Position numbers and translations under genes: made by a program
The notes under the pieces: generated by a model
What the model was told of the DNA's origin: nothing
The model's input: only the letters and a program-made list of their open reading frames with translations
Databases searched by the model: none
In this document: positions 6,478 to 14,930 of the stretch, piece after piece
Position numbering within the stretch: the first letter of the stretch is position 1
Layout: each line of letters opens with the position of its first letter
NCBI GenBank assembly: GCA_016297855.1
Contig: JAEDFW010000011.1
Location: 1 to 26,425, forward strand
Direction of reading: 5' to 3'
DNA from: Oscillospiraceae bacterium
Lineage (GTDB): Bacteria > Bacillota > Clostridia > Oscillospirales > Oscillospiraceae
Length of the DNA: 26,425 bases

Positions 6478-7439
6478 TACAGGGCTAAAAGATCATCCGC
6501 ACGACGCTGTCTGCGGATGATCTTTTCACAGGTGATGCTATTCCTGCTCCACAGGCGATGCCACGCACGAAGCTCGGGAAATGATGTGTTCATACGCTGT
6601 ATCCATGTTTTTGGAAACAGCAAATAGGTGGTTACACTTTCGCCGACGCCGTAGGCGTCGCAATACTCCATATACACCATGTTTTTCATTATGTACAGAA
6701 AATCGCCAATGTAGCGCTCTTTGGCGGATTCGAGATTCTCGAGTGAGTCGCCGGGCTTTATCGGCGTACAAAAGTTCTGCATGGCGCCTTTTTCACGGAT
6801 TTCCAGTACAGACAGCGGCGTACCGTTTTCATCCACCCAGTATTCGTTGTTTGTAATATCCAGCATGACCCACTTGTGCAGTGTCGTGTCCCAGATCTCA
6901 TTGACAACGTGGCAGTCGTTGTCGTACCCGGAATTCGGCATGATCCAGACCTTGCGGGCATAGATCCCGAGCGCAAGACACATTTCGTTCAGAATCTGCG
7001 CCTTGCTTCTGCAGTTGATACCTTGCTTTTTGTTGTCCAGACTATACTTCAGCAGTGCCAGTGCATTCATGTCCACATGATTGTCGTAGTAGCTCTCGTG
7101 GTGCAGACGCGGCGCAAATTCATCCATCAGCCTTAATGCGCGTTCAAATTCCGTCCCGTTACCTGCAATGTCGCCGATACCATACGCCTCGATGAGCTGA
7201 GGATACGCCGCGTTTTCGAAATCGTAGTAAAAGATGTGGTCCTCGCCTGCGGCAAACGTGATATTGTTGCGTAGAATCCCGGCTTCCATGATGTAGATTT
7301 GATTCGGGCTCTGCAGATAGCTGTCATAGCCCCGGAAAGCGAGACTGACGGTCAGAATGACGCTTGTAAGCAGCGCAAGGATCAGCAGGCAAATGCTGAT
7401 GAAGCATAGTTGTTTGCGTTTGCGTACTGCATGCTCCAT
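6414..7439 (-). CDS. Membrane-anchored transglutaminase-like protein
   Basis: A 341-residue protein from the ATG at 7439, which has GGGAG eight bases upstream; an in-frame ATG 12 codons earlier lacks such a site. A basic start is followed by one membrane segment (CFISICLLILALLTSVILTVSLAF), leaving the rest outside the cell. Residues about 140-220 hold a transglutaminase/protease-like core: GINCRSKAQILNEMCLALGI with the likely catalytic cysteine, CHVVNEIW with the histidine, and WVMLDITNNEYW with the aspartate. Such proteins may act as cysteine peptidases or cross-linkers of wall or surface proteins; the substrate is unknown. The last 40 or so codons run through the hairpin at 6487-6526 and antisense into hprK, and look less protein-like, so a recent frameshift or stop loss near 6540-6600 is possible. 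Confidence 0.8.
   Translation of the reverse strand: MEHAVRKRKQLCFISICLLILALLTSVILTVSLAFRGYDSYLQSPNQIYIMEAGILRNNITFAAGEDHIFYYDFENAAYPQLIEAYGIGDIAGNGTEFERALRLMDEFAPRLHHESYYDNHVDMNALALLKYSLDNKKQGINCRSKAQILNEMCLALGIYARKVWIMPNSGYDNDCHVVNEIWDTTLHKWVMLDITNNEYWVDENGTPLSVLEIREKGAMQNFCTPIKPGDSLENLESAKERYIGDFLYIMKNMVYMEYCDAYGVGESVTTYLLFPKTWIQRMNTSFPELRAWHRLWSRNSITCEKIIRRQRRADDLLALYYLSLVSKKRLICSVNSTAAL
6487..6526. terminator. Terminator hairpin after hprK
   Basis: AAAAGATCATCCGC (6487-6500) pairs perfectly with GCGGATGATCTTTT (6513-6526), nine bases past the hprK stop. The T-run serves the plus strand; the mirrored A-run would also give a minus-strand terminator. It lies inside the 3' part of the minus-strand transglutaminase-like frame. 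Confidence 0.85.
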
Positions 7440-7473
7440 AGACAACACTCCCATCCGGTTTTTGTGTGCCTTC

Positions 7474-7502
7474 ACTATAGCAGGCGGCAGTCAAATTATC
7501 CA
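7474..7502 (-). promoter_or_regulatory. Probable promoter of the transglutaminase-like gene
   Basis: On the minus strand, TGGATA (7497-7502) and TATAGT (7474-7479) are separated by 17 bases, with a TGC extended -10. It lies about 35 bases before the chosen start. Confidence 0.5.
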
Positions 7503-7548
7503 CAGCAAAAGCTTGCGGCCGATTTTTTTGCGGGCGCCTTTTTGCGTA

Positions 7549-7577
7549 TTTTATTTTCCTGCGAGGTGTGATATGAT
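7549..7577 (+). promoter_or_regulatory. Possible promoter of the murB-dnaE operon
   Basis: An extended -10 TGATATGAT (7569-7577) stands about 29 bases before the murB ATG. The -35 at 17-base spacing (TTTTAT) is weak. The placement fits the GGAGG-preceded start at 7606 and argues against the upstream ATG at 7573, which sits inside the -10. Confidence 0.45.
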
Positions 7578-7605
7578 AAAAGCAAATATCCACCCGGAGG
7601 CGTTT

Positions 7606-8514
7606 ATGTGTTTGACTGATGAATCGATCGCTGCTCTGCGGCACGCGTGTCCTGAGGTCACATTTCGTGAGCAGGAGCCGCTCAGCGCGCACACGTCATT
7701 CAGAATCGGCGGCCCTGCCGCGCTGATGGCGTTTCCGCCGACGGTAGATGCGCTGCATGAGCTGCTCTGCACCGTAAAGGATCTTGGTGTGCAGGCGCGC
7801 GTTTTGGGGGCAGGAACAAATGTGCTGGCTCCTGATGATGGACTGAATGAACTCATTATCTGCACAAAGGATGCACTGATGGGTCTGCGCCTGCTCGATG
7901 GCGGCAGGGTAGAGGCCATGGCTGGCCAGTCGATGGCAAGCGCGGCTGTGTTTGCGCGCACGAATGCGCTGTCGGGTCTTGAATTTGCGCACGGGATCCC
8001 CGGCACGGTGGGCGGCGGCGTGTATATGAATGCAGGCGCTTACGGCGGAGAGATTAAACAGGTGATCGAATCTGTTACCGTATTGACAATGGACGGAGAG
8101 CAGCATGAGTTTACGGGCGGAGAGCATTTTTCCTACCGAGGCAGCGTATTTCAGTCCATCGACTGCGTGATCGTCTCTGCTGTGTTCCGTCTCACGCCAG
8201 CAGACCCCGGGCAGATCCAAATGACCATGCACGAGCTGATGCAAAAGCGGCGCATATCGCAGCCGCTGGAGCTTCCCTCGGCAGGAAGTACCTTCAAGCG
8301 GCCTGTGGGCGGCTATGCTGCCGCACTCATCGACGCAGCTGGGCTGAAGGGCCGCGGTGTGGGCGGCGCACAGGTGTCGCAGAAGCATGCGGGTTTTGTC
8401 GTGAATACCGGTGGAGCAACAGCGCGTGATGTGCTGGCGACCATCTCGATGATACAGGAAGAAGTTTTTCAATCCTCCGGCATCCTGCTTGAGCCGGAGG
8501 TGCGGATCTGGTAG
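7606..8514 (+). CDS. murB: UDP-N-acetylenolpyruvoylglucosamine reductase
   Basis: A 302-residue FAD enzyme that reduces UDP-GlcNAc-enolpyruvate with NADPH to UDP-MurNAc, the second committed step of cytoplasmic peptidoglycan precursor synthesis. Visible motifs are SFRIGGPA, VLGAGTNVL (FAD site), LEFAHGIPGTVGGGVYMNAGAYGGEI (129-150 region), SYRGSVFQ, LPSAGSTFKRP with the catalytic Ser228, VSQKHAGFVVN, and a C-terminal LEPEVRIW with the catalytic glutamate. Length and the YR motif fit the short Gram-positive (type II) form. The ATG at 7606 has GGAGG five bases upstream. It opens the murB-rapZ-yvcK-whiA-dnaE unit. Confidence 0.97.
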   Translation: MCLTDESIAALRHACPEVTFREQEPLSAHTSFRIGGPAALMAFPPTVDALHELLCTVKDLGVQARVLGAGTNVLAPDDGLNELIICTKDALMGLRLLDGGRVEAMAGQSMASAAVFARTNALSGLEFAHGIPGTVGGGVYMNAGAYGGEIKQVIESVTVLTMDGEQHEFTGGEHFSYRGSVFQSIDCVIVSAVFRLTPADPGQIQMTMHELMQKRRISQPLELPSAGSTFKRPVGGYAAALIDAAGLKGRGVGGAQVSQKHAGFVVNTGGATARDVLATISMIQEEVFQSSGILLEPEVRIW

Positions 8515-8522
8515 GTGATACG

Positions 8523-9383
8523 ATGCAGTTTTTGATCGTTTCCGGCCTTTCCGGCGCCGGAAAAAGTAAAACAGCCTCCACACTGGAGGACCTTGGCTTT
8601 TATTGTGTGGACAATATGCCGGCGGAGATGATCCCACAGTTTGCAAGCATCTGTCTTGCTACCAAGGGGCGGTATGAAAAAGTGGCGCTCGTGACAGACG
8701 TGCGCGGAAGCCTCACGTTTGATACGCTGTTTCAGTCGCTGGACGCGCTTGATGCAATGAAGATGCAATATTCGATTCTGTTTGTCGAGGCATCGACTGA
8801 GGTCATCATCAAGCGATACAAGGAGACGCGCAGGCTGCACCCGCTCATGCGCGACGGAAGTGCGATGCAAGACGCCATCGAGCGCGAGCGAAAGCTGCTT
8901 GAACCCATCCGAAACCGCGCCAGCGCCATCATTGACACCTCGGCGCTCTCCATCGGCAAGCTGCGCGGTGAACTGATTGATCTAGTGGCTGGCGGTATCC
9001 ATGAACGTGCAATGCGTGTAAGCGTGATTTCCTTCGGGTTTAAGTACGGCCTTCCGCTGGACGCTGATCTGGTGTTCGACGTGCGTTTTCTGCCGAACCC
9101 CTATTACATCCCGGAGCTCAAGCAGAAAACCGGTCTTGACGAGCCTGTGCGGAATTTTGTTTTTCAGTATCAGCAGACAAAGGATTTTCTGGAAAAGATC
9201 GAGGATCTTTTGGCATTTCTTCTGCCCAACTATGTTGATGAAGGAAAGACGAATCTTGTCATTGCCGTTGGCTGCACAGGCGGCAGGCACCGTTCAGTCG
9301 CCGTTGCAAAGGAACTGGCAGAGTTCATCACGCGCCGGGGCTATGCCACGGTGCTTGGCCATCGCGATATGGCAAGAAGGTGA
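8523..9383 (+). CDS. rapZ: RNase adapter/nucleotide-binding protein RapZ (YvcJ)
   Basis: A 286-residue P-loop protein of the RapZ/YvcJ family. The Walker A is SGLSGAGKS (7-15) near the N-terminus, a Walker B-like strand (ALVTDVRG) follows, and the C-terminal domain carries the conserved FGFKYGLPLDADLVFDVRFLPNP and GCTGGRHRSV segments. In Escherichia coli RapZ directs decay of the GlmZ small RNA and so tunes GlmS; in Bacillus YvcJ binds and hydrolyses nucleotides and its role is less clear. It begins eight bases after murB, with TAGGTGA as ribosome binding site. The order rapZ-yvcK-whiA is conserved across Gram-positive bacteria. Confidence 0.97.
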   Translation: MQFLIVSGLSGAGKSKTASTLEDLGFYCVDNMPAEMIPQFASICLATKGRYEKVALVTDVRGSLTFDTLFQSLDALDAMKMQYSILFVEASTEVIIKRYKETRRLHPLMRDGSAMQDAIERERKLLEPIRNRASAIIDTSALSIGKLRGELIDLVAGGIHERAMRVSVISFGFKYGLPLDADLVFDVRFLPNPYYIPELKQKTGLDEPVRNFVFQYQQTKDFLEKIEDLLAFLLPNYVDEGKTNLVIAVGCTGGRHRSVAVAKELAEFITRRGYATVLGHRDMARR

Positions 9384-9388
9384 CTGCG

Positions 9389-10402
9389 ATGGGAAAAAAT
9401 GAGGTTGAAACGGTCCGGCTGTATCAGCCCGGAAGAAAACAACCGCGCGTCGTTGCCATCGGCGGCGGGCATGGGCTGTCGGCCATGCTGCGCGGCTTGA
9501 AGCGCTACAGCAAGAATCTCACAGCCATTGTGACCGTGGCAGACGACGGCGGCGGTTCTGGCGTGCTGCGTGAAGATCTTGGCATGCTGCCCCCCGGCGA
9601 TATCCGCAACTGCATCATGGCGCTAGCCAATACCGAGCCTACGATGGAACAGCTGCTCAATTACCGCTTTTCAGAAGGCAGCCTCGCCGGGCAGAGCTTC
9701 GGCAATCTGTTTCTGGCGGCAATGAACGGCATTTCCGGTTCGTTTGACGAGGCGGTGCACCGTATGGGCGATGTCTTGGCCATCACTGGCCGCGTGCTAC
9801 CGGTGACAAATCAGAATGTGCATCTGGAGGCTGAGTTTGACAACGGCTCGCGCGTACTCGGCGAAAGCAAGATCTTCTATGCGAAAAAGATCAACGACTG
9901 CCGCATTCGGCAGGTGCGGCTGATTCCGGAGCATCCTACGCCGCTTCCCGAGAGCCTGCAAGCCATCGCAGACGCAGACATGATCATTCTCGGCCCCGGG
10001 AGCCTCTATACCAGCATCATTCCCAATTTTCTGGTTGACGGCATTTCCGAGGCAATCGCGGCTTCAAAGGCACTGCGTGTGTATGTCATGAACATCATGA
10101 CGCAGGACGGCGAGACCGACGGTTACACGGGCGAGGATCATGTGCAGGCGATCCTTGAGCATGCAGGCACGAATATCATTGATGTGTGCGTGGCCAATAA
10201 CCGCACAGTGAGTGAAGAGGCGCTCGCACCATACCGCATCGAGGGCGTGGAGCAGTTGCGGCTGGAAAAAGAGCGTATCGAGGCCATGGGCGTTCGCGTG
10301 CGGGAGTTTCCGCTCAGCGAGGGAAGCCGTTACATCCGCCACAATCCGGACGAGCTGGCCCGGGCGCTGTTTTCGGTGCTGCAGGAGTTTCACGGCGCAT
10401 AA
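9389..10402 (+). CDS. yvcK: YvcK/GlmR family gluconeogenesis and cell-wall regulator
   Basis: A 337-residue protein of the YvcK (GlmR, CofD-like) family. In Bacillus it is required for growth on gluconeogenic carbon sources, binds UDP-GlcNAc and stimulates GlmS, so it directs carbon to wall precursors. Family marks are the N-terminal VVAIGGGHGLSAMLRGLKRY, TVADDGGGSGVLREDLGMLPPGDIRN and LGPGSLYTSIIPNFLVDGI. The glycine-rich loop reads GGGHG where Bacillus has GGGTG. I chose the ATG at 9389, which has AAGGTG six bases upstream; a GTG at 9380 overlapping the rapZ stop as GTGA is an alternative that adds three residues. Either way it is coupled to rapZ. Confidence 0.96.
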   Translation: MGKNEVETVRLYQPGRKQPRVVAIGGGHGLSAMLRGLKRYSKNLTAIVTVADDGGGSGVLREDLGMLPPGDIRNCIMALANTEPTMEQLLNYRFSEGSLAGQSFGNLFLAAMNGISGSFDEAVHRMGDVLAITGRVLPVTNQNVHLEAEFDNGSRVLGESKIFYAKKINDCRIRQVRLIPEHPTPLPESLQAIADADMIILGPGSLYTSIIPNFLVDGISEAIAASKALRVYVMNIMTQDGETDGYTGEDHVQAILEHAGTNIIDVCVANNRTVSEEALAPYRIEGVEQLRLEKERIEAMGVRVREFPLSEGSRYIRHNPDELARALFSVLQEFHGA

Positions 10403-10450
10403 CTGCGCGTATCAGAAGAAAAACCAGGACAGAAAGAGAGGAAGAACGGC

Positions 10451-11350
10451 ATGTCATTTTCGTCGAATGTGAAATCCGAGCTTTGCCGCGAGCCGATGAG
10501 CCGCCGCTCCGGCGTGCTGGCTGAGGCCTATGGCGTGCTGCTCTATTGCAATACGTTTTCCGCCACACTCATCCGTATCATTACGGAGAGCCAGGAGTTT
10601 GCCGCGCGCCTGCCGAAGCTTTTCAAAAAAGCATTTGGCGTCGGCTTCGATCTTGAACCGGAACCCGAGTCGGTCGGAAAGCTCCAGTTCTGCATCACTG
10701 ACGCAGATAAAATCCACAAAATCTTTTCTATGTTTGGCGCGTCGGCCAAAAGCGACATTACGCTGCATGTGAACTACGGCGTTCTGGAGGATGAGGAGGA
10801 CCGCATCGCATTTCTGCGCGGCGCGTTTCTGGCGGGAGGTTCCGTCACAGATCCTGCAAAACGCTATCATCTGGAGCTGACGACGTCGCATTATAAGGTC
10901 AGCCGCGAGACGTATGCGCTGATCATGGACGTTGGCTTTTCACCCAAGGCGCTCACACGCGGCGGCAGCAGTATCCTGTATTTCAAGCAGAGTGATTATA
11001 TTGAAGATTTTCTTACGGCCATCGGCGCGCCGGTGTGCGCAATGGGCGTGATGGAGGCGAAGGTGGAAAAGGATCTTCGCAATGGGGTCAATCGCCGCGT
11101 CAACTGCGAGACGGCAAACCTGACGAAGGTGGTAGACGCTTCAATGGAACAAATCGCCGCCATCCGGCGTCTGGAAGAGTCCGGAAAACTGGACGAGTTG
11201 CCCGTCAAGCTGCGCCAGACGGCCGGGCTTCGCCTGGAAAATCCCGAGGCGACGCTTACGGAGCTGGCAGAAATGCTCGACCCTCCGGTTTCCAAATCCG
11301 CGCTCAATCACCGTATGCGCAAGCTCATCGAGCTTGCAAACGAACTGTAA
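10451..11350 (+). CDS. whiA: WhiA family DNA-binding protein
   Basis: A 299-residue WhiA, a Gram-positive protein that joins a degenerate LAGLIDADG homing-endonuclease-like fold to a C-terminal helix-turn-helix. The N-terminus reads SFSSNVKSELCRE, and the LAGLIDADG-derived helix is FLRGAFLAGGSVTDPAKRYHLEL (about 118-140). The C-terminal DNA-binding domain has LRQTAGLRLENPEATLTELAEMLDPPVSKSALNHRMRKL. In Streptomyces it is a sporulation transcription factor; in Bacillus it affects division and chromosome segregation. The ATG at 10451 is preceded by a GAGAGGAAG site. It sits between yvcK and dnaE; the HPr-like crh gene that follows whiA in Bacillus is absent here. Confidence 0.97.
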   Translation: MSFSSNVKSELCREPMSRRSGVLAEAYGVLLYCNTFSATLIRIITESQEFAARLPKLFKKAFGVGFDLEPEPESVGKLQFCITDADKIHKIFSMFGASAKSDITLHVNYGVLEDEEDRIAFLRGAFLAGGSVTDPAKRYHLELTTSHYKVSRETYALIMDVGFSPKALTRGGSSILYFKQSDYIEDFLTAIGAPVCAMGVMEAKVEKDLRNGVNRRVNCETANLTKVVDASMEQIAAIRRLEESGKLDELPVKLRQTAGLRLENPEATLTELAEMLDPPVSKSALNHRMRKLIELANEL

Positions 11351-11362
11351 GGAGGCTGTACA

Positions 11363-14300
11363 ATGGCATTTGTCCATCTGCATGTCCATACGGAATACAG
11401 CCTTCTTGACGGCGCGTGCCGCATTTCCGGCATCATGGACCGCATCAAAGAGCTGGGCCAGACTGCCGTGGCCATTACCGACCACGGCGTCATGTACGGC
11501 GTGATCGACTTTTATAAGGCTGCAAAGGCGGCTGGTGTCAAGCCCATCATCGGCTGCGAGGTCTATGTTGCGCCGCGTACGCGCTTTGACAAGGTACACG
11601 CGCTCGACCGCGAGGCATACCATCTGGTTCTGCTGTGCGAGAACGAGACGGGCTACCGGAATTTAAGCTATATGGTTTCACACGGCTTTCTGGACGGGTT
11701 CTATAACCGCCCGCGCGTGGATATGGACTTGCTGCGAGAGCACTCCGAGGGTCTGATTGCTCTCTCGGCCTGTCTCGCTGGCCATGTGCCGCAGGCGCTT
11801 TCGCACGACGATTTTGAAGGCGCGAAGAAGGCTGCGTTGGAATACGCCGAAATTTTCGGGCCGGATCATTTTTATCTCGAGCTGCAGGATCACAGGCTTC
11901 CCGAGCAGCAGGCTGTCAATCAGGGAATTCTGCGGCTTGCGCGCGAAACCGGTCTGCCGCTTGTTGTAACAAACGACGCGCACTATCTGCGACGGGAGGA
12001 TGCAAAGACGCAGGACGTTCTCATGTGCATCCAGATGGGCAAGACCGTGGACGATCCGAACCGGCTGAAATTCGAGACGGACGAGTTTTATTTAAAAACT
12101 GAGGACGAGCTGCGGCAGCTGTTCCCCAACTGCCCCGAGGCGTTTGAAAACACGGTCAAGATCGCCGAAAGGTGCAATATGGAGTTCACCTTCGGCAAGT
12201 ATCACCTGCCGGAATTCAAGCTGCCGGAGGGGTATGACTCGCTCGGATATTTAAAGGAGCTGTGCGACAAGGGTTTTTCCGAGCGCTACGGCAATCAACA
12301 TCCCGACTACCGCCAGCAGCTGGAATACGAGATCGCAATGATCGAGAAGATGGGTTTTACCGACTATTTTCTCATCGTCTCCGACTTTGTCCGCTTTGCA
12401 AAAGAAGCAGGCATCCCCGTTGGCCCCGGACGAGGCAGCGCGGCAGGCTCGATGGTGGCATATACGCTGCACATTACGGACATCGATCCGATGCAGTATG
12501 GCCTGTATTTTGAGCGTTTTTTGAACCCCGAGCGTGTGTCGATGCCCGATATCGACATGGATTTCGGCGATACGCGCCGCGGCGAGGTCGTGGACTATGT
12601 GCGCAAAAAATACGGCGAGGATCATGTGGCGCAGATCGTGACGTTCGGCACTATGGCTGCGCGTGGCGCGATCCGCGACGTTGGACGGGCGCTGAACTTT
12701 ACCTATGCAGAAACCGACGTGGTTGCCAAACTCGTGCCCACGACGCTGCATATTACGCTTGATGAGGCGCTCAGGGTATCGCCGCAGCTCAAGCAGATGT
12801 ATGACTCCGATGAACGCGTGAAAACGCTTATCGATACGGCAAAAGCGCTCGAAGGAATGCCGCGCAATACGTCTACACATGCCGCAGGCGTTGTTATTAC
12901 GCGTCTGCCGGTGTACAACTATGTACCGCTGGCAACGAATGACGACACGATTGTGACCGAGTATACCATGACCACGCTCGAAGAGCTGGGGCTGCTCAAA
13001 ATGGACTTCCTCGGCCTTCGCAACATTACAGTCATCGACGACGCGATTCAGCAGATTCGCGTGCGCGAGCCTGACTTTTCCATGGCGCGCGTGACGGATA
13101 ACGATCCCAAAGTTATGCAGATGCTGACGCAGGGCAGAACGTCTGGCGTTTTTCAGATGGAATCAGCTGGTATGACAAGCGTGTGCGTGGGTTTGAAGCC
13201 GCAGTCGATCGAAGATCTCTCCATCATCGTCGCGGCCTACCGGCCCGGACCCATGGATTCGATCCCGCGCCTCATCGCATGTAAGCACGACCCGTCGCTT
13301 GTCAAGTACAAGCACCCAATGCTGAAGCCCATTTTGTCCGTTACCTATGGCTGTATTCTGTATCAGGAGCAGGTCATCGAGATCTTCCGCAAGCTCGGCG
13401 GCTACTCTCTCGGCCAGGCGGATATGGTGCGGCGCGCCATGTCCAAAAAAAAGGTCAAGGATATCGAAAAAGAGCGCGGTGCGTTCATCCACGGCGACCC
13501 CGCGCGCAATATCTGCGGCTGTGAGGCAAACGGCATTCCCGTCAGTGTGGCTGAGAGCATCTACGACGAGATGTACGACTTTGCCAATTATGCGTTCAAT
13601 AAGGCGCACTCGGTCTGCTACGCGGTCATTGCGTACCAGACGGCCTGGTTCAAGTATTACTATCCCAGGGAGTATATGGCGGCGCTGATGACATCGGTGC
13701 TTGATTCTTCCGGCAAGATTTCCGAGTATATCGCCGAGTGCAAGGCAATGGACATCGCCGTGCTGCCGCCGGATATCAATGAATCAAACGATCACTTTAC
13801 CGTTACGCCCGGCGGCATCCGCTTCGGTCTGGCGGCAATCAAGAATATCGGCCGGGGCTTTATCCAGAAGGTCATGGTTGAGCGGCAGCAGTCAGGGCGG
13901 TTTACCGGGCTGGAGGATTTCTGCCTGCGTATGTATGGAACCGACCTCAACAAGCGCGCGTTGGAAAATCTCATCAAATGCGGCGCATGCGACTGTTTCG
14001 GCCTCAGACGATCGCAGATGCTGCAGATCTATGAGTCAGTCATGGACTCCGTGGCGAGCAGCAGGCGGAAAAACGTCGACGGGCAGATGGGCCTGTTTGA
14101 CATGGTCGCTGAGCAGACACAGACCAGCGTTCCGGCTGTTCATGTACCGGATCTTCCGGAGCTGAGCGCTGCTGAACGGATGCGCATGGAGAAGGAGACT
14201 ACGGGCCTGTATCTTACCGGACATCCAATGGACGGCTACCGTGAGCAGCTGAAACGCGCGAATGCGGTGCCGGTCTATGCCATTATGGAGAACTTCAGCA

Positions 14301-14830
14301 ACCATCTCGATCAGTATCACGACGAACAGATCGTCAGCATTGCGGGTATTGTGCAGAATGTAAAGATGAAAACCACGCGCAACCAGTCAATGATGGCCTA
14401 CGTCACGCTGGAAGATGATACTGCCTCCATTGAGCTGCTGGCGTTCTCCAATGTACTTGAGCAGTACGGAACGCTGCTGCACGAGGGCGCAGCCATAGTG
14501 GTGCAGGGCCGGATTTCTGTGCGTGACGATAAAGACCCGCAGATCGTCGTCAATCGTGTCCGCGCTATCGATGACGAACCGCTTGCAGACGAAAAGCCTG
14601 CCGCTGGGACTGCGCGCGCAGGGCAGAAGCTTTACCTGAAGTTGCCGTCCACGCAGGGGATCCAGACAAGAAAAACGCTTGCGGTGCTCAGTATGTTCCC
14701 CGGGAAAACACGCGTCGTTCTGTATTACGCAGACACCGGCGTGCGCTGTGCGGGCTGGTGCGAGCCGTCGGATGTGATGCTGCAGGAGCTGCGCACAATT
14801 CTTGGCGAAAAACAGGTGGTAATTCAGTGA
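11363..14830 (+). CDS. dnaE: DNA polymerase III alpha subunit (DnaE)
   Basis: A 1155-residue C-family replicative polymerase. The N-terminal PHP domain keeps its metal-site motifs: HLHVHTEYSLLDGACR, ITDHGVMYG, GCEVYV, SACLAGH and NDAHYL. The polymerase core has GRGSAAGSMVAY (about residue 355) and the catalytic PDIDMDF (about 395). YGCILYQEQVI and FANYAFNKAHSVCYAVIAYQTAW follow, then tandem helix-hairpin-helix and an OB fold (about 985-1065) beginning IVSIAGIVQNVKMKTTRNQSMMAYVTLED. Length is normal for DnaE1/DnaE3 without an exonuclease insert. AAGGAGG, overlapping the whiA stop, serves as ribosome binding site. In Clostridia DnaE works beside PolC, which is not in this window. Confidence 0.98.
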   Translation: MAFVHLHVHTEYSLLDGACRISGIMDRIKELGQTAVAITDHGVMYGVIDFYKAAKAAGVKPIIGCEVYVAPRTRFDKVHALDREAYHLVLLCENETGYRNLSYMVSHGFLDGFYNRPRVDMDLLREHSEGLIALSACLAGHVPQALSHDDFEGAKKAALEYAEIFGPDHFYLELQDHRLPEQQAVNQGILRLARETGLPLVVTNDAHYLRREDAKTQDVLMCIQMGKTVDDPNRLKFETDEFYLKTEDELRQLFPNCPEAFENTVKIAERCNMEFTFGKYHLPEFKLPEGYDSLGYLKELCDKGFSERYGNQHPDYRQQLEYEIAMIEKMGFTDYFLIVSDFVRFAKEAGIPVGPGRGSAAGSMVAYTLHITDIDPMQYGLYFERFLNPERVSMPDIDMDFGDTRRGEVVDYVRKKYGEDHVAQIVTFGTMAARGAIRDVGRALNFTYAETDVVAKLVPTTLHITLDEALRVSPQLKQMYDSDERVKTLIDTAKALEGMPRNTSTHAAGVVITRLPVYNYVPLATNDDTIVTEYTMTTLEELGLLKMDFLGLRNITVIDDAIQQIRVREPDFSMARVTDNDPKVMQMLTQGRTSGVFQMESAGMTSVCVGLKPQSIEDLSIIVAAYRPGPMDSIPRLIACKHDPSLVKYKHPMLKPILSVTYGCILYQEQVIEIFRKLGGYSLGQADMVRRAMSKKKVKDIEKERGAFIHGDPARNICGCEANGIPVSVAESIYDEMYDFANYAFNKAHSVCYAVIAYQTAWFKYYYPREYMAALMTSVLDSSGKISEYIAECKAMDIAVLPPDINESNDHFTVTPGGIRFGLAAIKNIGRGFIQKVMVERQQSGRFTGLEDFCLRMYGTDLNKRALENLIKCGACDCFGLRRSQMLQIYESVMDSVASSRRKNVDGQMGLFDMVAEQTQTSVPAVHVPDLPELSAAERMRMEKETTGLYLTGHPMDGYREQLKRANAVPVYAIMENFSNHLDQYHDEQIVSIAGIVQNVKMKTTRNQSMMAYVTLEDDTASIELLAFSNVLEQYGTLLHEGAAIVVQGRISVRDDKDPQIVVNRVRAIDDEPLADEKPAAGTARAGQKLYLKLPSTQGIQTRKTLAVLSMFPGKTRVVLYYADTGVRCAGWCEPSDVMLQELRTILGEKQVVIQ

Positions 14831-14849
14831 ATTTTCTTTACAATTCAGC

Positions 14850-14878
14850 TACACATCCGTAACAAAATATGATACAAT
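14850..14878 (+). promoter_or_regulatory. Probable promoter of the lipoprotein-two-component operon
   Basis: TACACA (14850-14855) and TACAAT (14873-14878) are separated by 17 bases, just downstream of dnaE. The predicted leader of about 45 bases contains a hairpin at 14893-14914. Confidence 0.55.
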
Positions 14879-14892
14879 ACTGTCAGGTGTGT

Positions 14893-14914
14893 GATTCCCG
14901 CGCAGGTGGGAATC
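14893..14914 (+). promoter_or_regulatory. 5' leader hairpin beside the ribosome binding site
   Basis: GATTCCC (14893-14899) pairs perfectly with GGGAATC (14908-14914) around an eight-base loop. It ends two to three bases before the AAAGGAGG site of the lipoprotein gene, so it could influence translation or mRNA stability. There is no T-run, so it is not a standard terminator. Confidence 0.5.
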
Positions 14915-14930
14915 CAAAGGAGGCGTAGGC

